This document shows positions 1-8,710 of a DNA stretch of 64,000 nt, piece by piece; position 1 is the stretch's first letter; every line of letters begins with the position of its first letter. A program made the position numbers and the translations under genes. The notes under the pieces are model-generated. The model was given only the letters and a program-made list of their open reading frames with translations, was not told the DNA's origin and did no database searches. The stretch comes from Microthrixaceae bacterium. GTDB taxonomy: Bacteria; Actinomycetota; Acidimicrobiia; Acidimicrobiales; Acidimicrobilacustridaceae. The stretch lies in contig CANFQA010000010.1 in assembly GCA_947449015.1 (NCBI GenBank), positions 1 through 64,000 of the forward strand, read 5' to 3'.

Positions 1-804
1 CCAGGTACCAAGACGTCCGAAACCGGTGATGACTTCATCGAAAATGAGCAGGGCGCCATGTTCGGTGCAGAGTTCGCGCACTCGCTCGAGATACCCAGCC
101 GAAGGCGGATACACGCCACCTGCCCCTTGCACCGGCTCAGCAATGACCGCGGCGATGCGCGCACCATGCTCGGCGAACGCAGCTTCAACATCAGCTAACT
201 CATGACTATCGACGCGAATGATCGGGTCGAGCAGCGGACCAAAATGTTCCTGATTGAGAGGCAGGCCCTGTGCGGAAAGACCTCCGTAGGTAACACCGTG
301 ATAGGCGTTATGACGACCGACAATGACATTGCGCTCGGGATGACCCTGCAATGAGTGCGTGAGCCGGGCGAGTTTGAGCGCGGTATCGACGGCTTCGGAT
401 CCTGACGAGGTGAAGAACACCCTCGCATCAGCAACAGGTGCGGCCGCGGCCACGAATGCGGCGAATCGTTCAGCCGGCTCGTTGGTGAAGATGTCAAAGG
501 TGTTGTAGTTCTCGAGCACAGCCATCTGAGAGGCAACCACGTCAGCAATGGCGAAGCGGCCATGGCCCACGTTGCAGTACCAGAGGCTGGCGAGACCGTC
601 GATGTACTCGCGGTCCTGGTCATCCCAGACCAGTGCGCCCTCACCGCGCAGGATGGTGATGAACTCCTCGGCCGCCGCGGCGGGCCGGGCGAACGGGTGG
701 AGGAAGGGACTTCGAGCCATGGCGACCTCACTGATCGGTGAACCTGCGTTGTGAAGGTGTTCGGCAACCCGTGCAGCGGCGCCGATCAGTTCCCAGTCTC
801 GCAT
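1..804 (-). CDS. class III (omega-) aminotransferase, N-terminal part
   Basis: The frame is open from an ATG at 804 to the left window edge, so the window holds about 268 N-terminal residues and the C-terminus, with the PLP-binding lysine, lies outside. The motifs fit fold-type I class III aminotransferases: an [17 protein letters not shown]-like phosphate-binding segment, an [12 protein letters not shown] segment, and [12 protein letters not shown], whose Asp contacts the PLP pyridine nitrogen. These enzymes transfer amino groups from omega-amines or omega-amino acids to pyruvate or a similar acceptor; the substrate cannot be told here. A second ATG at 720 is possible. The gene is divergent from the nucleotidyltransferase at 823, with only 18 bases between the starts. 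Confidence 0.85.
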   Translation of the reverse strand, partial: MRDWELIGAAARVAEHLHNAGSPISEVAMARSPFLHPFARPAAAAEEFITILRGEGALVWDDQDREYIDGLASLWYCNVGHGRFAIADVVASQMAVLENYNTFDIFTNEPAERFAAFVAAAAPVADARVFFTSSGSEAVDTALKLARLTHSLQGHPERNVIVGRHNAYHGVTYGGLSAQGLPLNQEHFGPLLDPIIRVDSHELADVEAAFAEHGARIAAVIAEPVQGAGGVYPPSAGYLERVRELCTEHGALLIFDEVITGFGRLGTW

Positions 805-810
805 GATCGG

Positions 811-816
811 TAGCCT
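811..816 (+). promoter_or_regulatory. -10 element for a leaderless start at 823
   Basis: TAGCCT matches the actinobacterial -10 consensus TANNNT and ends six bases before the ATG at 823. No Shine-Dalgarno sequence is present, so the transcript probably begins at or next to the start codon. Confidence 0.55.
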
Positions 817-822
817 TGATCG

Positions 823-1377
823 ATGGCTAGGAACGACTCAAGCAACGCACGTCTTGGCGTGTACCCGGGTTCGTTCGATCCACCGACCATTGCCCATGTG
901 CATCTGGCCGAACGAGCCATTGTGCAGTGCGGGCTCGATCGCCTCGATCTGGTGATTTCAGTCGTCACACTCGGCAAGAGCAACGACCATCTCACCCCGC
1001 TTGCCGATCGACTGGCTGAACTCCATCGTTTGGCTGATACAAACCCCGCACTTGGCGTGCGCACCACTGAGCACAGCCTGCTGGCCGACATCGCCGATGG
1101 CTATGACGTGGTCGTCATGGGGGCCGATAAGTGGGCCCAGGTTCTTGACCCGCAGTGGTACGGCGGGATCGAAGCTCGCGATGAGGCCCTGCGTCGTCTA
1201 CCCCGCATCGCTCTTGCCCCGCGTCCACCTTGGCCAATGCCCGACGACGACCCAGCAGCAGCCGTTCCCCACGGTCTTGAGGTAGTCATCCTCGATGTGG
1301 ACGAGGAGCACGCACCAATCTCAGCCACTGAGGTGCGTGCCGGACGAACTGAGTGGCGGGCGTTACCTCCTCAGTAG
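823..1377 (+). CDS. NadD/CoaD-like nucleotidyltransferase
   Basis: This 184-residue protein has the cytidylyltransferase fold signature: [10 protein letters not shown] at residues 16-25, where T-x-x-H is the nucleotide-binding motif, and a C-terminal ISATEVR segment like the ISSTxxR motif. Such enzymes join a nucleoside triphosphate to a phosphorylated cofactor precursor with release of pyrophosphate, as in NAD or CoA synthesis. The sequence between the motifs is not typical enough to name the substrate, so NadD is only one option. The start is fixed by the leaderless -10 at 811. A nitrilase-family gene follows 43 bases downstream on the same strand. Confidence 0.75.
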   Translation: MARNDSSNARLGVYPGSFDPPTIAHVHLAERAIVQCGLDRLDLVISVVTLGKSNDHLTPLADRLAELHRLADTNPALGVRTTEHSLLADIADGYDVVVMGADKWAQVLDPQWYGGIEARDEALRRLPRIALAPRPPWPMPDDDPAAAVPHGLEVVILDVDEEHAPISATEVRAGRTEWRALPPQ

Positions 1378-1407
1378 CAATCTCCACCAGCGGAGCGCAT
1401 GAGCCGG

Positions 1408-1413
1408 TACCGT
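1408..1413 (+). promoter_or_regulatory. -10 element for a leaderless start at 1421
   Basis: TACCGT (TANNNT type) lies seven bases before the ATG at 1421. There is no Shine-Dalgarno sequence in this short gap, which fits leaderless transcription of the nitrilase-family gene. Confidence 0.55.
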
Positions 1414-1420
1414 CCCAGTC

Positions 1421-2284
1421 ATGCGAGTCGCCGCCATCCAGATGCACTGCAGTGCTGATCGCGCCGACAACTTGGCACGAGCCACCGCCCTCATTGGCGA
1501 AGCAGCCACGCACGACACCGAACTTGTGGTGCTTCCCGAACTGTTCGCGTCGTTGGGTCGCACCTCGCAGATGCGCGCCGCTGCCGAAACGCTTGACGGC
1601 CCAACCCTTGCGTGGGCCTCCGGGCTCGCCCGGCAGCATCGGTGCTCGATTGTGGCCGGCAGCTTCGTCGAGCGCGCCGAGGACCAACTGTTCAACACCT
1701 CTGTCCTCGTCAACCCCGACGGCACACTGCTGGCTCACTATCGCAAAGTGCATCTGTTCGACATCGATGTTGCGGGTGCGACCAGCAGGGAATCCGACAC
1801 CTTCAGCGCCGGAAACGATGCCGTCACCGCATCGCTGATCGAAGGCACAACGATCGGGCTCACAATTTGTTACGACCTGCGATTTCCCGAACTATTCCGC
1901 ATCGAAGCATTACGCGGCGCAACCATCATTGCTGCGCCATCGGCGTTCACCGCAGCCACCGGCGCCGACCACTGGGAACTACTCGTGCGAGCTCGAGCGC
2001 TCGAGAATCAGGTAGCCCTTATCGCTGCCGCCCAATGGGGCACGAGCCCCGACGGTGTCGAACGCCACGGCCACGCACTCATCGTCGACGCCTGGGGAAC
2101 CAAGATTGCCGAAGCATCCAGCGAAGGTGACGCGGTGATCACCGCTGAGATCGACCTCGCCGGCATCGAACAGTTACGCACGAGACTTCCAAGCCTCGCC
2201 AACCGCCGACCAGAGGCCTACCACTGGCCCGAGGAAATCCGAGATCCTTCGTCGGAAGTTCCTGGACGTTCGGCTCTCCCGTGA
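1421..2284 (+). CDS. carbon-nitrogen hydrolase (nitrilase/omega-amidase type)
   Basis: The 287-residue protein shows the full nitrilase-superfamily catalytic triad: Glu40 in VVLPELFA, Lys109 in HYRKVHLFD and Cys150 in GLTICYDLRFPELFR. The HYRKVHLFD and CYDLRFPE segments match the Nit/deaminated-glutathione amidase and omega-amidase branch, which hydrolyse the terminal amide of deaminated glutathione or of 2-oxoglutaramate-like compounds. Length is normal for a single-domain cytosolic member. It has its own leaderless promoter and probably works in metabolite repair or amide recycling. The substrate is inferred, not shown. Confidence 0.88.
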   Translation: MRVAAIQMHCSADRADNLARATALIGEAATHDTELVVLPELFASLGRTSQMRAAAETLDGPTLAWASGLARQHRCSIVAGSFVERAEDQLFNTSVLVNPDGTLLAHYRKVHLFDIDVAGATSRESDTFSAGNDAVTASLIEGTTIGLTICYDLRFPELFRIEALRGATIIAAPSAFTAATGADHWELLVRARALENQVALIAAAQWGTSPDGVERHGHALIVDAWGTKIAEASSEGDAVITAEIDLAGIEQLRTRLPSLANRRPEAYHWPEEIRDPSSEVPGRSALP

Positions 2285-2360
2285 GCAGGAACTATCGTCG
2301 TTCTCGTTGACGGAAATAGTGGTACCGCCCGTGAAACGACGACAAAACCAAAATGACTCC

Positions 2361-2954
2361 ATGAGCGCTGAAGCAACGCATCACGAGAAGGCCCTGCCCA
2401 GGACACGTCGGCCGTTCGTCCCGGCGGCAGTGGCGCAGGAGCGTCTGATCGAATCCACCATCAATCTGCTGGGCCAGTTTCCCTTCGATCAGGTCACCTC
2501 CGGCCGCATCACCGAAGCCGCTGAACTCACCATCCCCACCATCTGGCGCAACTTCGATTCCATGGAGGGCCTGTTCGCCAATGTGTGCCGGGTCCTGCTG
2601 CAACGCTCTGTCGAACGTTGGAGCACCAAGCGTGACGCCAGCATCTTCATTGACCCTGACTTCCAACTGCGAACCCGCCTCATCGCCTGGCTGCTCGCCG
2701 AAGGTGCAGACCCGGCAATCTTCCGAAGCGGCCTCATCGCTGAGTTGACCGACGCGCTCAAGCAGAACGTCGGGCCGATAGCCGAGCGAACTGCCACCAC
2801 CTACACGCAGCTCACCGCGCTCATTCTGCAGGCCTATGTGGTGTTCGGGTCCACCATGAACATTCCGCCCGAGCAGTTTGCCGACGGGTTCGCCTTCATG
2901 ACACACATCCGCGAACAACTGCCTCAGATCGAAACCGAACTCGGTTGGAACTAA
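2361..2954 (+). CDS. TetR/AcrR family transcriptional regulator
   Basis: The protein has about 197 residues from the ATG at 2361. The N-terminal region holds a TetR-type helix-turn-helix (segment FDQVTSGRITEAAELTIPTI followed by WRNFDSMEGLF), and the remaining two thirds is a divergent helical ligand domain. The start is uncertain: a TTG at 2307 in the same frame would add 18 residues, and neither start has a clear ribosome site. The upstream gap holds an inverted pair TCGTCGTT/AACGACGA (about 2294-2344) that could be its own operator. Neighbours do not identify the ligand. It converges on the lipoprotein hydrolase at 3042-4214. Confidence 0.75.
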   Translation: MSAEATHHEKALPRTRRPFVPAAVAQERLIESTINLLGQFPFDQVTSGRITEAAELTIPTIWRNFDSMEGLFANVCRVLLQRSVERWSTKRDASIFIDPDFQLRTRLIAWLLAEGADPAIFRSGLIAELTDALKQNVGPIAERTATTYTQLTALILQAYVVFGSTMNIPPEQFADGFAFMTHIREQLPQIETELGWN

Positions 2955-2989
2955 CCCTCAGTCTCAAGCGGTCAGTCCCAACTACTTGG

Positions 2990-3045
2990 TTGTGAGCGAT
3001 TGGTTCTGAGCGAATAGTTCTGAGCGCTTCGTTCTGAGCGCTTAG
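2990..3045. repeat. four 14-bp tandem units at the 3' end of the lipoprotein hydrolase gene
   Basis: Four adjacent 14-base units are visible (TTGTGAGCGATTGG, TTCTGAGCGAATAG, TTCTGAGCGCTTCG, TTCTGAGCGCTTAG), and a fifth partial unit begins at 3046. The last unit overlaps the stop codon of the reverse-strand gene at 3042. The array fills most of the gap between two convergent genes. Confidence 0.85.
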
Positions 3046-4214
3046 TTCTGCACGTCGTAGGTGGCGATGGCATCGGCGAACAGCGACTGCACATAGCTCG
3101 GCGCCAACGATGCATCAGAGGTGTCGAGACCAAACACGTGGCGCAGCTGAGCCACCGTCATGTGATTGATGACGGCGTAGCCGGTGTCGGGATCGAGGTT
3201 CTCAGGCGTGCAGCCATCCTCACCAAGGCGAAGCAGGCTGTCGGGGGCCGGCAGCTTGCCCGAGTACTGCATAAGGCCGCCACCCTCGCGGATCGGCTTG
3301 CAGATATCGGTAAAGGCGTTGTGGCCAGCACCCTTGAGTACGAGGAAGCGCTTCGGCGCGCCAAGCCAGTTGTATTCCTCAGTGACCCTGGCCAACGGAA
3401 TCGTCTGATCAACCTCACCAGCGAGAAGCATCGAGGGCTTGTCCGGCGGAGTCTGGGCGGCATAGGCGGCAGTGATCTGATCGGCGGTGGTGGTGCTCTC
3501 GTAGTTCATCTTCAGCGGTGCGCCCGGGGCCTGACCGATGAAGGTCTTCACTGCGGGGTCATACGCGAACTTGCCGGCCGCGGAACCACCAGCGGAATGA
3601 CCTTCGGCCGCGAGTTCATCAAAGTTCATGGAACCAGCAAACGGGCCCGAGAGGTTGTCAGCCTGCAGGTGTTCCAAAGTGTGATGCAGATCTTCGACAT
3701 CGGTCTCACCACGAACAACCTTGTTGAGTGAATTGGCGGCGAGATCGCGTTCGAGATGATCGGGCGCAGCAGTGACAAATCCCCAGGACGCCAGATGGGC
3801 AAGGTGCTGCGAGGTGAATTCGGGGTATCCGCCGAAACCATGGCTATGGATGACAACTGGGAACGGACCGTCAGTAGCGATGGGCGCATCCTTGGTGGCA
3901 TCAAGCGGCACATCCTGAATGAGTTGCTTCGGGATCGCGGCGCGCAGTGCCGGCGGGAACGCATCGGCTGAGCTGTAGGAGGTGACTGGAGTTCCCTCGC
4001 CAAGGCGGTCCTTGTCGGCCGGATAGAACATGTACACGATCCGATCGCCCATCATGAACGAGGTCGTACCCACCGGATACGGGCCCGGCTTCGAGTAGTC
4101 GACCGCGGCCGACGCAGAACTCTTCGACGATGAACTCCCGCAACCGGACATGAGTCCAGCGCTCAGGGCAAGCACTGCGAACAGCGCGGTACACACAGCA
4201 AGAGAACGACGCAC
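3042..4214 (-). CDS. secreted lipoprotein alpha/beta hydrolase (PAF-acetylhydrolase/chlorophyllase-like)
   Basis: The start is the GTG at 4214, nine bases after an AAGGAG ribosome site; the longer open frame upstream is spurious. Residues 1-25 form a lipoprotein signal ending in LMSGC (lipidated Cys25), followed by a Ser-rich linker. The body is an alpha/beta hydrolase with an HSHGFGG oxyanion-type segment and a nucleophile elbow GHSAGG. A GHNAF segment near the C-terminus may supply the catalytic His. The protein has 390 residues and should sit on the outer face of the membrane as an esterase or lipase of unknown substrate. A paralogue with the same layout lies at 57430-58584. Short tandem repeats occur at both ends of this gene. 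Confidence 0.82.
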   Translation of the reverse strand: MRRSLAVCTALFAVLALSAGLMSGCGSSSSKSSASAAVDYSKPGPYPVGTTSFMMGDRIVYMFYPADKDRLGEGTPVTSYSSADAFPPALRAAIPKQLIQDVPLDATKDAPIATDGPFPVVIHSHGFGGYPEFTSQHLAHLASWGFVTAAPDHLERDLAANSLNKVVRGETDVEDLHHTLEHLQADNLSGPFAGSMNFDELAAEGHSAGGSAAGKFAYDPAVKTFIGQAPGAPLKMNYESTTTADQITAAYAAQTPPDKPSMLLAGEVDQTIPLARVTEEYNWLGAPKRFLVLKGAGHNAFTDICKPIREGGGLMQYSGKLPAPDSLLRLGEDGCTPENLDPDTGYAVINHMTVAQLRHVFGLDTSDASLAPSYVQSLFADAIATYDVQN

Positions 4215-4235
4215 CTGGACTCCTTGAAGAGGAAG

Positions 4236-4271
4236 TGATTGACGAAACAATTGACGAAGCTGTTGACGAAC
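4236..4271. repeat. three 12-bp tandem units upstream of the lipoprotein hydrolase start
   Basis: TGATTGACGAAA, CAATTGACGAAG and CTGTTGACGAAC follow each other without gaps. The array lies 22 to 57 bases upstream of the GTG at 4214, within the promoter or 5' leader of the reverse-strand lipoprotein gene. Confidence 0.8.
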
Positions 4272-4296
4272 CGCAGACACCTCCAAGCGTCTGCTC

Positions 4297-5610
4297 CTAC
4301 CTACGTTCGGCGGCCTCACCATAGATGCCCTTCGCCATAAGCGACCGCTCAGAATCGCGACGAAGGGCATAAATCTCACTCGCCGCGGAAAGAGCAGCAG
4401 AACTCTCCGGAGCGGCGGCCACTGCCCATTCGATGAGCTGGCAGGCCAGGCGGAGCGCGTCAGCATCTGCCGGCTGGCCGGCGGACCCGGCCGTGGTTCG
4501 GGCACCATCGGCAAGTACCTGGGCCCGGGCCACCAAGGACTCGACGCCGCCGGCAAGAGCGGCCACCTCAACAGCAACCTCGGCATCGGCGGGAGGCTTC
4601 AGCCGAGCGGGATTTCCGTCATACCAACCGCCATACATGCGCCAGATATTGCGCACCACGAACTCGGGTTCGTCGTACACCGGTTGAAGATAGGGGCGTT
4701 CCATCAGATGCTCGGGCACCTTCACGGTGTGAATAATGGCGTCGAGGGTGGCACCGGCGTTCATCATGGCCAGCGTGGAATCGACGAGATGCTCAAGCGC
4801 TTCGGCGGTTTCACCCAACACACGCTGCACACGCTCGGCACCACCGATGGGCAGACCATGCGCTGGCAGCAGCAGCTCGGGTTGCATCGCGGCGATGTCA
4901 CGCAATGCTCGGGCCCAGTCCTGCGGATAGCGCTGCACCTTCTGCGGATTGCCGGCATTGGGGAACGACCAGATGAGCAGATCACCCAAACACGCAGCAC
5001 GGCGTGACGGCACCCATGCCCAGGTGTGATCGTCGGTCTCGCCCCGAGTGTGATGCAGTTCGAATGCAGTGCCACCAATATCGAGTGTGAGGGCATCGCG
5101 ATAGGTGACATCAGGTTCAGCGAACCGACGCGGGAATGACGGACCGCCATCGGCACCGGTTCCCATGACGCCGGACTTCTTGAACTGCCGGTGATTGATG
5201 AATGCGTTGTACCCGTTGGTGAGTTGATATCGCTCGAAGCGATCGTGAATCGCTTCGTGGCCAACGATGGTCGGCGCCTGTTCACCCCGCTCGGCCGCTT
5301 CGCGTACAAGCACCTTGCCGCCACCAACATGATCGATATGTCCGTGGGTGTACACGAGCGTGTGGAACGGTGAACTGTTCCAGTCGCGAATGCGCTTGAA
5401 CGCCACGGGCGCCAATGCCTCAAGGGTGCCGTCGAACAGCACTGTGCCTTCATCGGTGCTGAAAGCAATGACATGGGAGAACGACTCGACCATCGCCAAA
5501 CCATCAGCGAGCTCCGACAGTTCGAGGTTGATGCGATTGGTTGGGCCGAGTTCGAGCCGGGTCCCCTCTCCATCAAGGAACTTCGAGGAGAGTTCGATGA
5601 GATCAGTCAT
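4297..5610 (-). CDS. metallo-beta-lactamase-fold alkyl sulfatase-like hydrolase
   Basis: The 437-residue protein has an N-terminal metallo-beta-lactamase fold with the zinc motif THGHIDH at residues 88-94 and a later HHTRGETDDHTW segment that resembles the SdsA1-type alkyl sulfatase site. An Ala-rich helical C-terminal region fits the alkyl-sulfatase dimerisation domain, and the arrangement YLQPVYDEPEFVVRNIWRMYGGWYDGNP is typical of that family. Family members hydrolyse sulfate esters of alkyl chains. It lacks an obvious signal peptide. Its ATG overlaps the stop of the upstream MBL gene (ATGA at 5607-5610), so the pair is translationally coupled. Confidence 0.83.
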   Translation of the reverse strand: MTDLIELSSKFLDGEGTRLELGPTNRINLELSELADGLAMVESFSHVIAFSTDEGTVLFDGTLEALAPVAFKRIRDWNSSPFHTLVYTHGHIDHVGGGKVLVREAAERGEQAPTIVGHEAIHDRFERYQLTNGYNAFINHRQFKKSGVMGTGADGGPSFPRRFAEPDVTYRDALTLDIGGTAFELHHTRGETDDHTWAWVPSRRAACLGDLLIWSFPNAGNPQKVQRYPQDWARALRDIAAMQPELLLPAHGLPIGGAERVQRVLGETAEALEHLVDSTLAMMNAGATLDAIIHTVKVPEHLMERPYLQPVYDEPEFVVRNIWRMYGGWYDGNPARLKPPADAEVAVEVAALAGGVESLVARAQVLADGARTTAGSAGQPADADALRLACQLIEWAVAAAPESSAALSAASEIYALRRDSERSLMAKGIYGEAAERR

Positions 5611-6317
5611 CGCCAGTTGCTCGAATCCAAGACGGGGTTGTCGCGTCGGGTGTCACCCATCGATGCAGAGCCACCACGGAACGGCGAATAGTCGTGGCCC
5701 GGGTAGAGGATGGTGCTATCGGGAATGCGAGCCAACCGTTTGGTGAGGCTGTCGTGCAGTTCCATCGGGTCTCCGCCAGGAAGATCAGTACGGCCGCAGC
5801 CATCCAAAAACAGTGTGTCGCCTGAACACAAATGATCGTGCACGAGGATGCATTGGCTGCCCGGGGTATGACCCGGCGTATGAATCAGTTCGATGCCGAT
5901 CTCTCCCACCTTCACAACATCGCTTCCGCTATGACACACCAACTCGGCATCGGTGAGATGGGTGACCTTCTTGACGAACTCGGCCTCGGCGGTCTGCACA
6001 TGCACCGGTACGGGTGCGAGTTCGAGCAGTTCCTGCACGCCTTGGATGGAGTAACCCATCATTTCTCCGCCCACATGGTCTGGGTGATAGTGGGTGGCGA
6101 TGGATCCAACGAGATGCATGCCATCGGCGGCAAGCACCTCAAGGATGCCGGCAACGTCGTAGGCCGGGTCGACCACGACGGCCTCACCGGTCTCGCGGTC
6201 GCCCACCAAGTACACAAAGTTGACCATCTGCTGGGCCAATGGGTCGGTGCGGGCAATATCGCGACCCGACAGCAGTTGGCGGAAATACAGACGGTTCGAA
6301 GTCTCCACAGCAGTCAT
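5607..6317 (-). CDS. MBL-fold hydrolase, glyoxalase II / persulfide dioxygenase-like
   Basis: The protein has 236 residues from the ATG at 6317; an alternative ATG at 6344 would add nine residues. The zinc/iron motif THYHPDH lies at residues 75-81, followed by HTPGHTPGS and a CSGDTLF segment with the bridging Asp. This matches glyoxalase II-like enzymes, including persulfide dioxygenases; the exact reaction cannot be read from the sequence. The stop overlaps the start of the alkyl sulfatase-like gene by four bases, so both probably act in one pathway, possibly handling sulfur released from sulfate esters (inference). The divergent desaturase gene starts 36 bases away. Confidence 0.8.
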   Translation of the reverse strand: MTAVETSNRLYFRQLLSGRDIARTDPLAQQMVNFVYLVGDRETGEAVVVDPAYDVAGILEVLAADGMHLVGSIATHYHPDHVGGEMMGYSIQGVQELLELAPVPVHVQTAEAEFVKKVTHLTDAELVCHSGSDVVKVGEIGIELIHTPGHTPGSQCILVHDHLCSGDTLFLDGCGRTDLPGGDPMELHDSLTKRLARIPDSTILYPGHDYSPFRGGSASMGDTRRDNPVLDSSNWR

Positions 6318-6353
6318 GTCTCCATTCTCGCCGCTCTGAGGCACACTTTGCGC

Positions 6354-7337
6354 ATGGAACAGTCGGCGAAGCGCACATCGATGGTGCCCGATCCTGCCGA
6401 TCTGCCTGAGGTGCTGCCCACCAACCGCCTGCAGGTCAGCGGGATGCCGGTGCCCGCGTTACGAGAACAGCTTCGACGCATCCCCAACGGCCGCAATGTT
6501 TTCAATGTGATCTCGGTGTGGTGCCAGACCTTCGGAGTGTTGGCGTTGGCCTGCATTGGAACTCCCCACCTTCCCCTCGGTCTTGCGCTGGCGGTGTGGG
6601 TCGTCACGTTCCTCCTCATCGGACGCGGCTACTCGTTGTTGTCGATCCTCGCCCATGAGGCAGTCCATCGCTGTCTGTTCAGTCGGCGTGGTGCCAACGA
6701 TCTCGCTGGACGCTGGCTTCTCGCCTATCCGGCCTTCATCCCCTTCGACGCCTACCGCCGTCAGCACATCGCCCACCACCGCGACGAACTCGGTGAGAAC
6801 GAACCTGATCTCAACCTCTATCGCAACTATCCGATTCCGCGCGACTCTCTCCTGCGAAAACTTCGCCGCGATGCCTTTGGCACATCGGGCGCCAAGCATC
6901 TGCGCGGTCTCATCATGGCGGTAGTGCGCCGATCGAGCCGACCGTTCGCTCTTTCCATCGTCATCACCCAATTCATTCTCTTCGTTGCCATGACTCTGCT
7001 GTCGGGTCGCTGGTGGTTGTGGCCACTGTTCTGGCTGGCCCCATGGCTCACCGTGTGGCGAGTCCTCAACCGCCTGCGTGGCATTGCCGAACATGGCGGC
7101 ATGGAGAACTCTGCTGACCGTCGTCGCACCACCCACGTCGTGCGTCAGCGACTCGCCTCACGGTTCTGGATTGTGCCGTTTAACACTGGCTGGCATCTCG
7201 CCCATCACACCGACATGGGTGTGCCATTTCAGAATCTGCCGGCGCTGCACGATGAATTGGTGGCCTCCGGCTGGGTGACACCTGCCATCGAACAGCCCAG
7301 TTACATCGCACTCTGGAAGACTCTGGGATCGGGCTGA
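6354..7337 (+). CDS. membrane fatty acid desaturase
   Basis: The 327-residue protein carries all three histidine boxes of membrane di-iron desaturases: HEAVH (101-105), HIAHH (138-142) and HLAHH (281-285). Hydrophobic segments near residues 50-98 and 196-235 fit the four-helix membrane core. Such enzymes insert a double bond in acyl-lipids or acyl-CoA with oxygen and an electron donor; regioselectivity is unknown. The ATG at 6354 is preferred to upstream in-frame codons, which lie inside the divergent MBL gene. A P450 gene follows 85 bases downstream on the same strand. Confidence 0.88.
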   Translation: MEQSAKRTSMVPDPADLPEVLPTNRLQVSGMPVPALREQLRRIPNGRNVFNVISVWCQTFGVLALACIGTPHLPLGLALAVWVVTFLLIGRGYSLLSILAHEAVHRCLFSRRGANDLAGRWLLAYPAFIPFDAYRRQHIAHHRDELGENEPDLNLYRNYPIPRDSLLRKLRRDAFGTSGAKHLRGLIMAVVRRSSRPFALSIVITQFILFVAMTLLSGRWWLWPLFWLAPWLTVWRVLNRLRGIAEHGGMENSADRRRTTHVVRQRLASRFWIVPFNTGWHLAHHTDMGVPFQNLPALHDELVASGWVTPAIEQPSYIALWKTLGSG

Positions 7338-7422
7338 GTTCGCCCATCACCGATGCCGCCAATCGGCTGCATTAACCGCAGTACAAATCACGTCGCAGTT
7401 CATATTTCTTGGGGGAGAACCA

Positions 7423-8652
7423 ATGTCGAGGCAGAACGCCGCAGGTGCCGCGCATGAGCCACTTACCGATCAACTGCTCTACAGCAGTTTCCCGGCCAAA
7501 GATCCGTTCCCGCTCTATAAGCAATTACGCGAATCCAACCCGGTGGCCTGGTGCGAGACCGGCGATCTCGGTGGTGGCCCGTTCTGGGTGTTGAGTCGTC
7601 ACGCTGAAGTCATGGCCGTGTCCACCGACCCGGCCAGGTTCTGCTCCGGTCGCGGCATCATCACCTTCGAGGTGGGTGTGCACTACGACAACCCGCCCAC
7701 GATGATGCATACCGACCCGCCCGAGCACACGCGCTATCGCAATCTCGTGCAGCCGGCGTTCGGTCGTCGCATGGTCCGAACTCTCGAGGAGGCCACCCGC
7801 GATGCCGCCAAGGTGCTGGTCGATGCCCTGCCGCTCGATGCACCCGTTGACATCGTGCCGCCGCTGGCGGTGCCGTTGCCTGTGCAGGTCATCGCCCAGC
7901 TTCTCGGTTTGCCGGAGAGTCAGTGGGACCGGGTGTGGGAATGGTCAGAGGCATCCATCCCCGGCACCGAGATCTACAACGACGCTGAGCGCAAAGACGC
8001 GCTGAACGCCGAGATGTACACCGAGTTGCTCCGCCTCGTTGAGGTCGCTCGCGAGACCCCGGGTGACGATGTCATTTCGCTGCTGGCCGGCATCGAACTC
8101 GACGGCGACCGACTCAGCAACGAGGAACTTCGCATGTTCCTCAACCAGTTGTTGGTGGCCGGCAACGAGACCACCCGCAACACCATCTCCGGTGGACTCG
8201 TGGCCTTCGCCCAGAACCCCGAGCAATGGGATCGGCTGCGGGCCGATCGATCGCTCGTCAACAGCGCGGTCGAAGAGATCCTGCGCTGGACCACTGCGGT
8301 GATCTATTTCATTCGCACTGCCACGGTCGACACCGTGCTCGGCGGACAGAACATCGCCGCCGGTGAGGCGCTGATGATGCTGTACGCCTCAGCCAATCGT
8401 GACGAAGCCGAGTTCGGTCCCACCGCCGACCAGTTCGATATTGCTCGCACCCCCAACCATCACGTGGCCTTCGGGTTTGGCGTTCACTTCTGCCTCGGCG
8501 CGGCGCTGGCCCGACTCGAAGTTGTTGCCGTGCTCGACGCACTTCTCGACCGAGGAGTCACCCGCTTGGAGCTTGTCGGCGAGGTAGGTGTCTCGGCCAG
8601 CAACATCATCGCCGGGGTCACCGAAGCCTCACTCATCCTGCGCACGTCCTGA
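7423..8652 (+). CDS. cytochrome P450
   Basis: The 409-residue protein is a soluble bacterial P450. It shows the I-helix oxygen-activation motif AGNETT at residues 246-251, the K-helix ExxR at 285-288 and the heme-ligand loop FGFGVHFC with Cys357. The AGNETTRN form is common in actinobacterial lipid and steroid hydroxylases (CYP125/CYP142/CYP124-like), so a lipid or sterol substrate is plausible but inferred. No ferredoxin or reductase gene lies beside it. The ATG at 7423 follows a GGGGGAG ribosome site. It converges with larC, with a stem-loop between them. Confidence 0.93.
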   Translation: MSRQNAAGAAHEPLTDQLLYSSFPAKDPFPLYKQLRESNPVAWCETGDLGGGPFWVLSRHAEVMAVSTDPARFCSGRGIITFEVGVHYDNPPTMMHTDPPEHTRYRNLVQPAFGRRMVRTLEEATRDAAKVLVDALPLDAPVDIVPPLAVPLPVQVIAQLLGLPESQWDRVWEWSEASIPGTEIYNDAERKDALNAEMYTELLRLVEVARETPGDDVISLLAGIELDGDRLSNEELRMFLNQLLVAGNETTRNTISGGLVAFAQNPEQWDRLRADRSLVNSAVEEILRWTTAVIYFIRTATVDTVLGGQNIAAGEALMMLYASANRDEAEFGPTADQFDIARTPNHHVAFGFGVHFCLGAALARLEVVAVLDALLDRGVTRLELVGEVGVSASNIIAGVTEASLILRTS

Positions 8653-8658
8653 ATCGAA

Positions 8659-8691
8659 CGAACCTGAGTCTCGGGTTCGGGCTCAGGTTCG
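8659..8691. terminator. stem-loop between convergent P450 and larC genes
   Basis: CGAACCTGAG (8659-8668) and CTCAGGTTCG (8682-8691) form a perfect 10-bp stem with a 13-base loop. There is no T tract, so it would be an atypical (U-less) bidirectional terminator of the sort often proposed in actinobacteria. Confidence 0.55.
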
Positions 8692-8710
8692 GGCGGCTAA
8701 CTCAGCGTGT

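Noticed and set aside
2990-3045. Short repeats considered as a CRISPR array
   Set aside because: Units are 14 bases, directly adjacent and without spacers; no cas genes are present.
4215-4586. Upstream in-frame extension of the lipoprotein hydrolase frame
   Set aside because: It covers tandem repeats and the end of the neighbouring MBL gene and has no protein-like sequence; the GTG at 4214 has a ribosome site and begins a lipoprotein signal.
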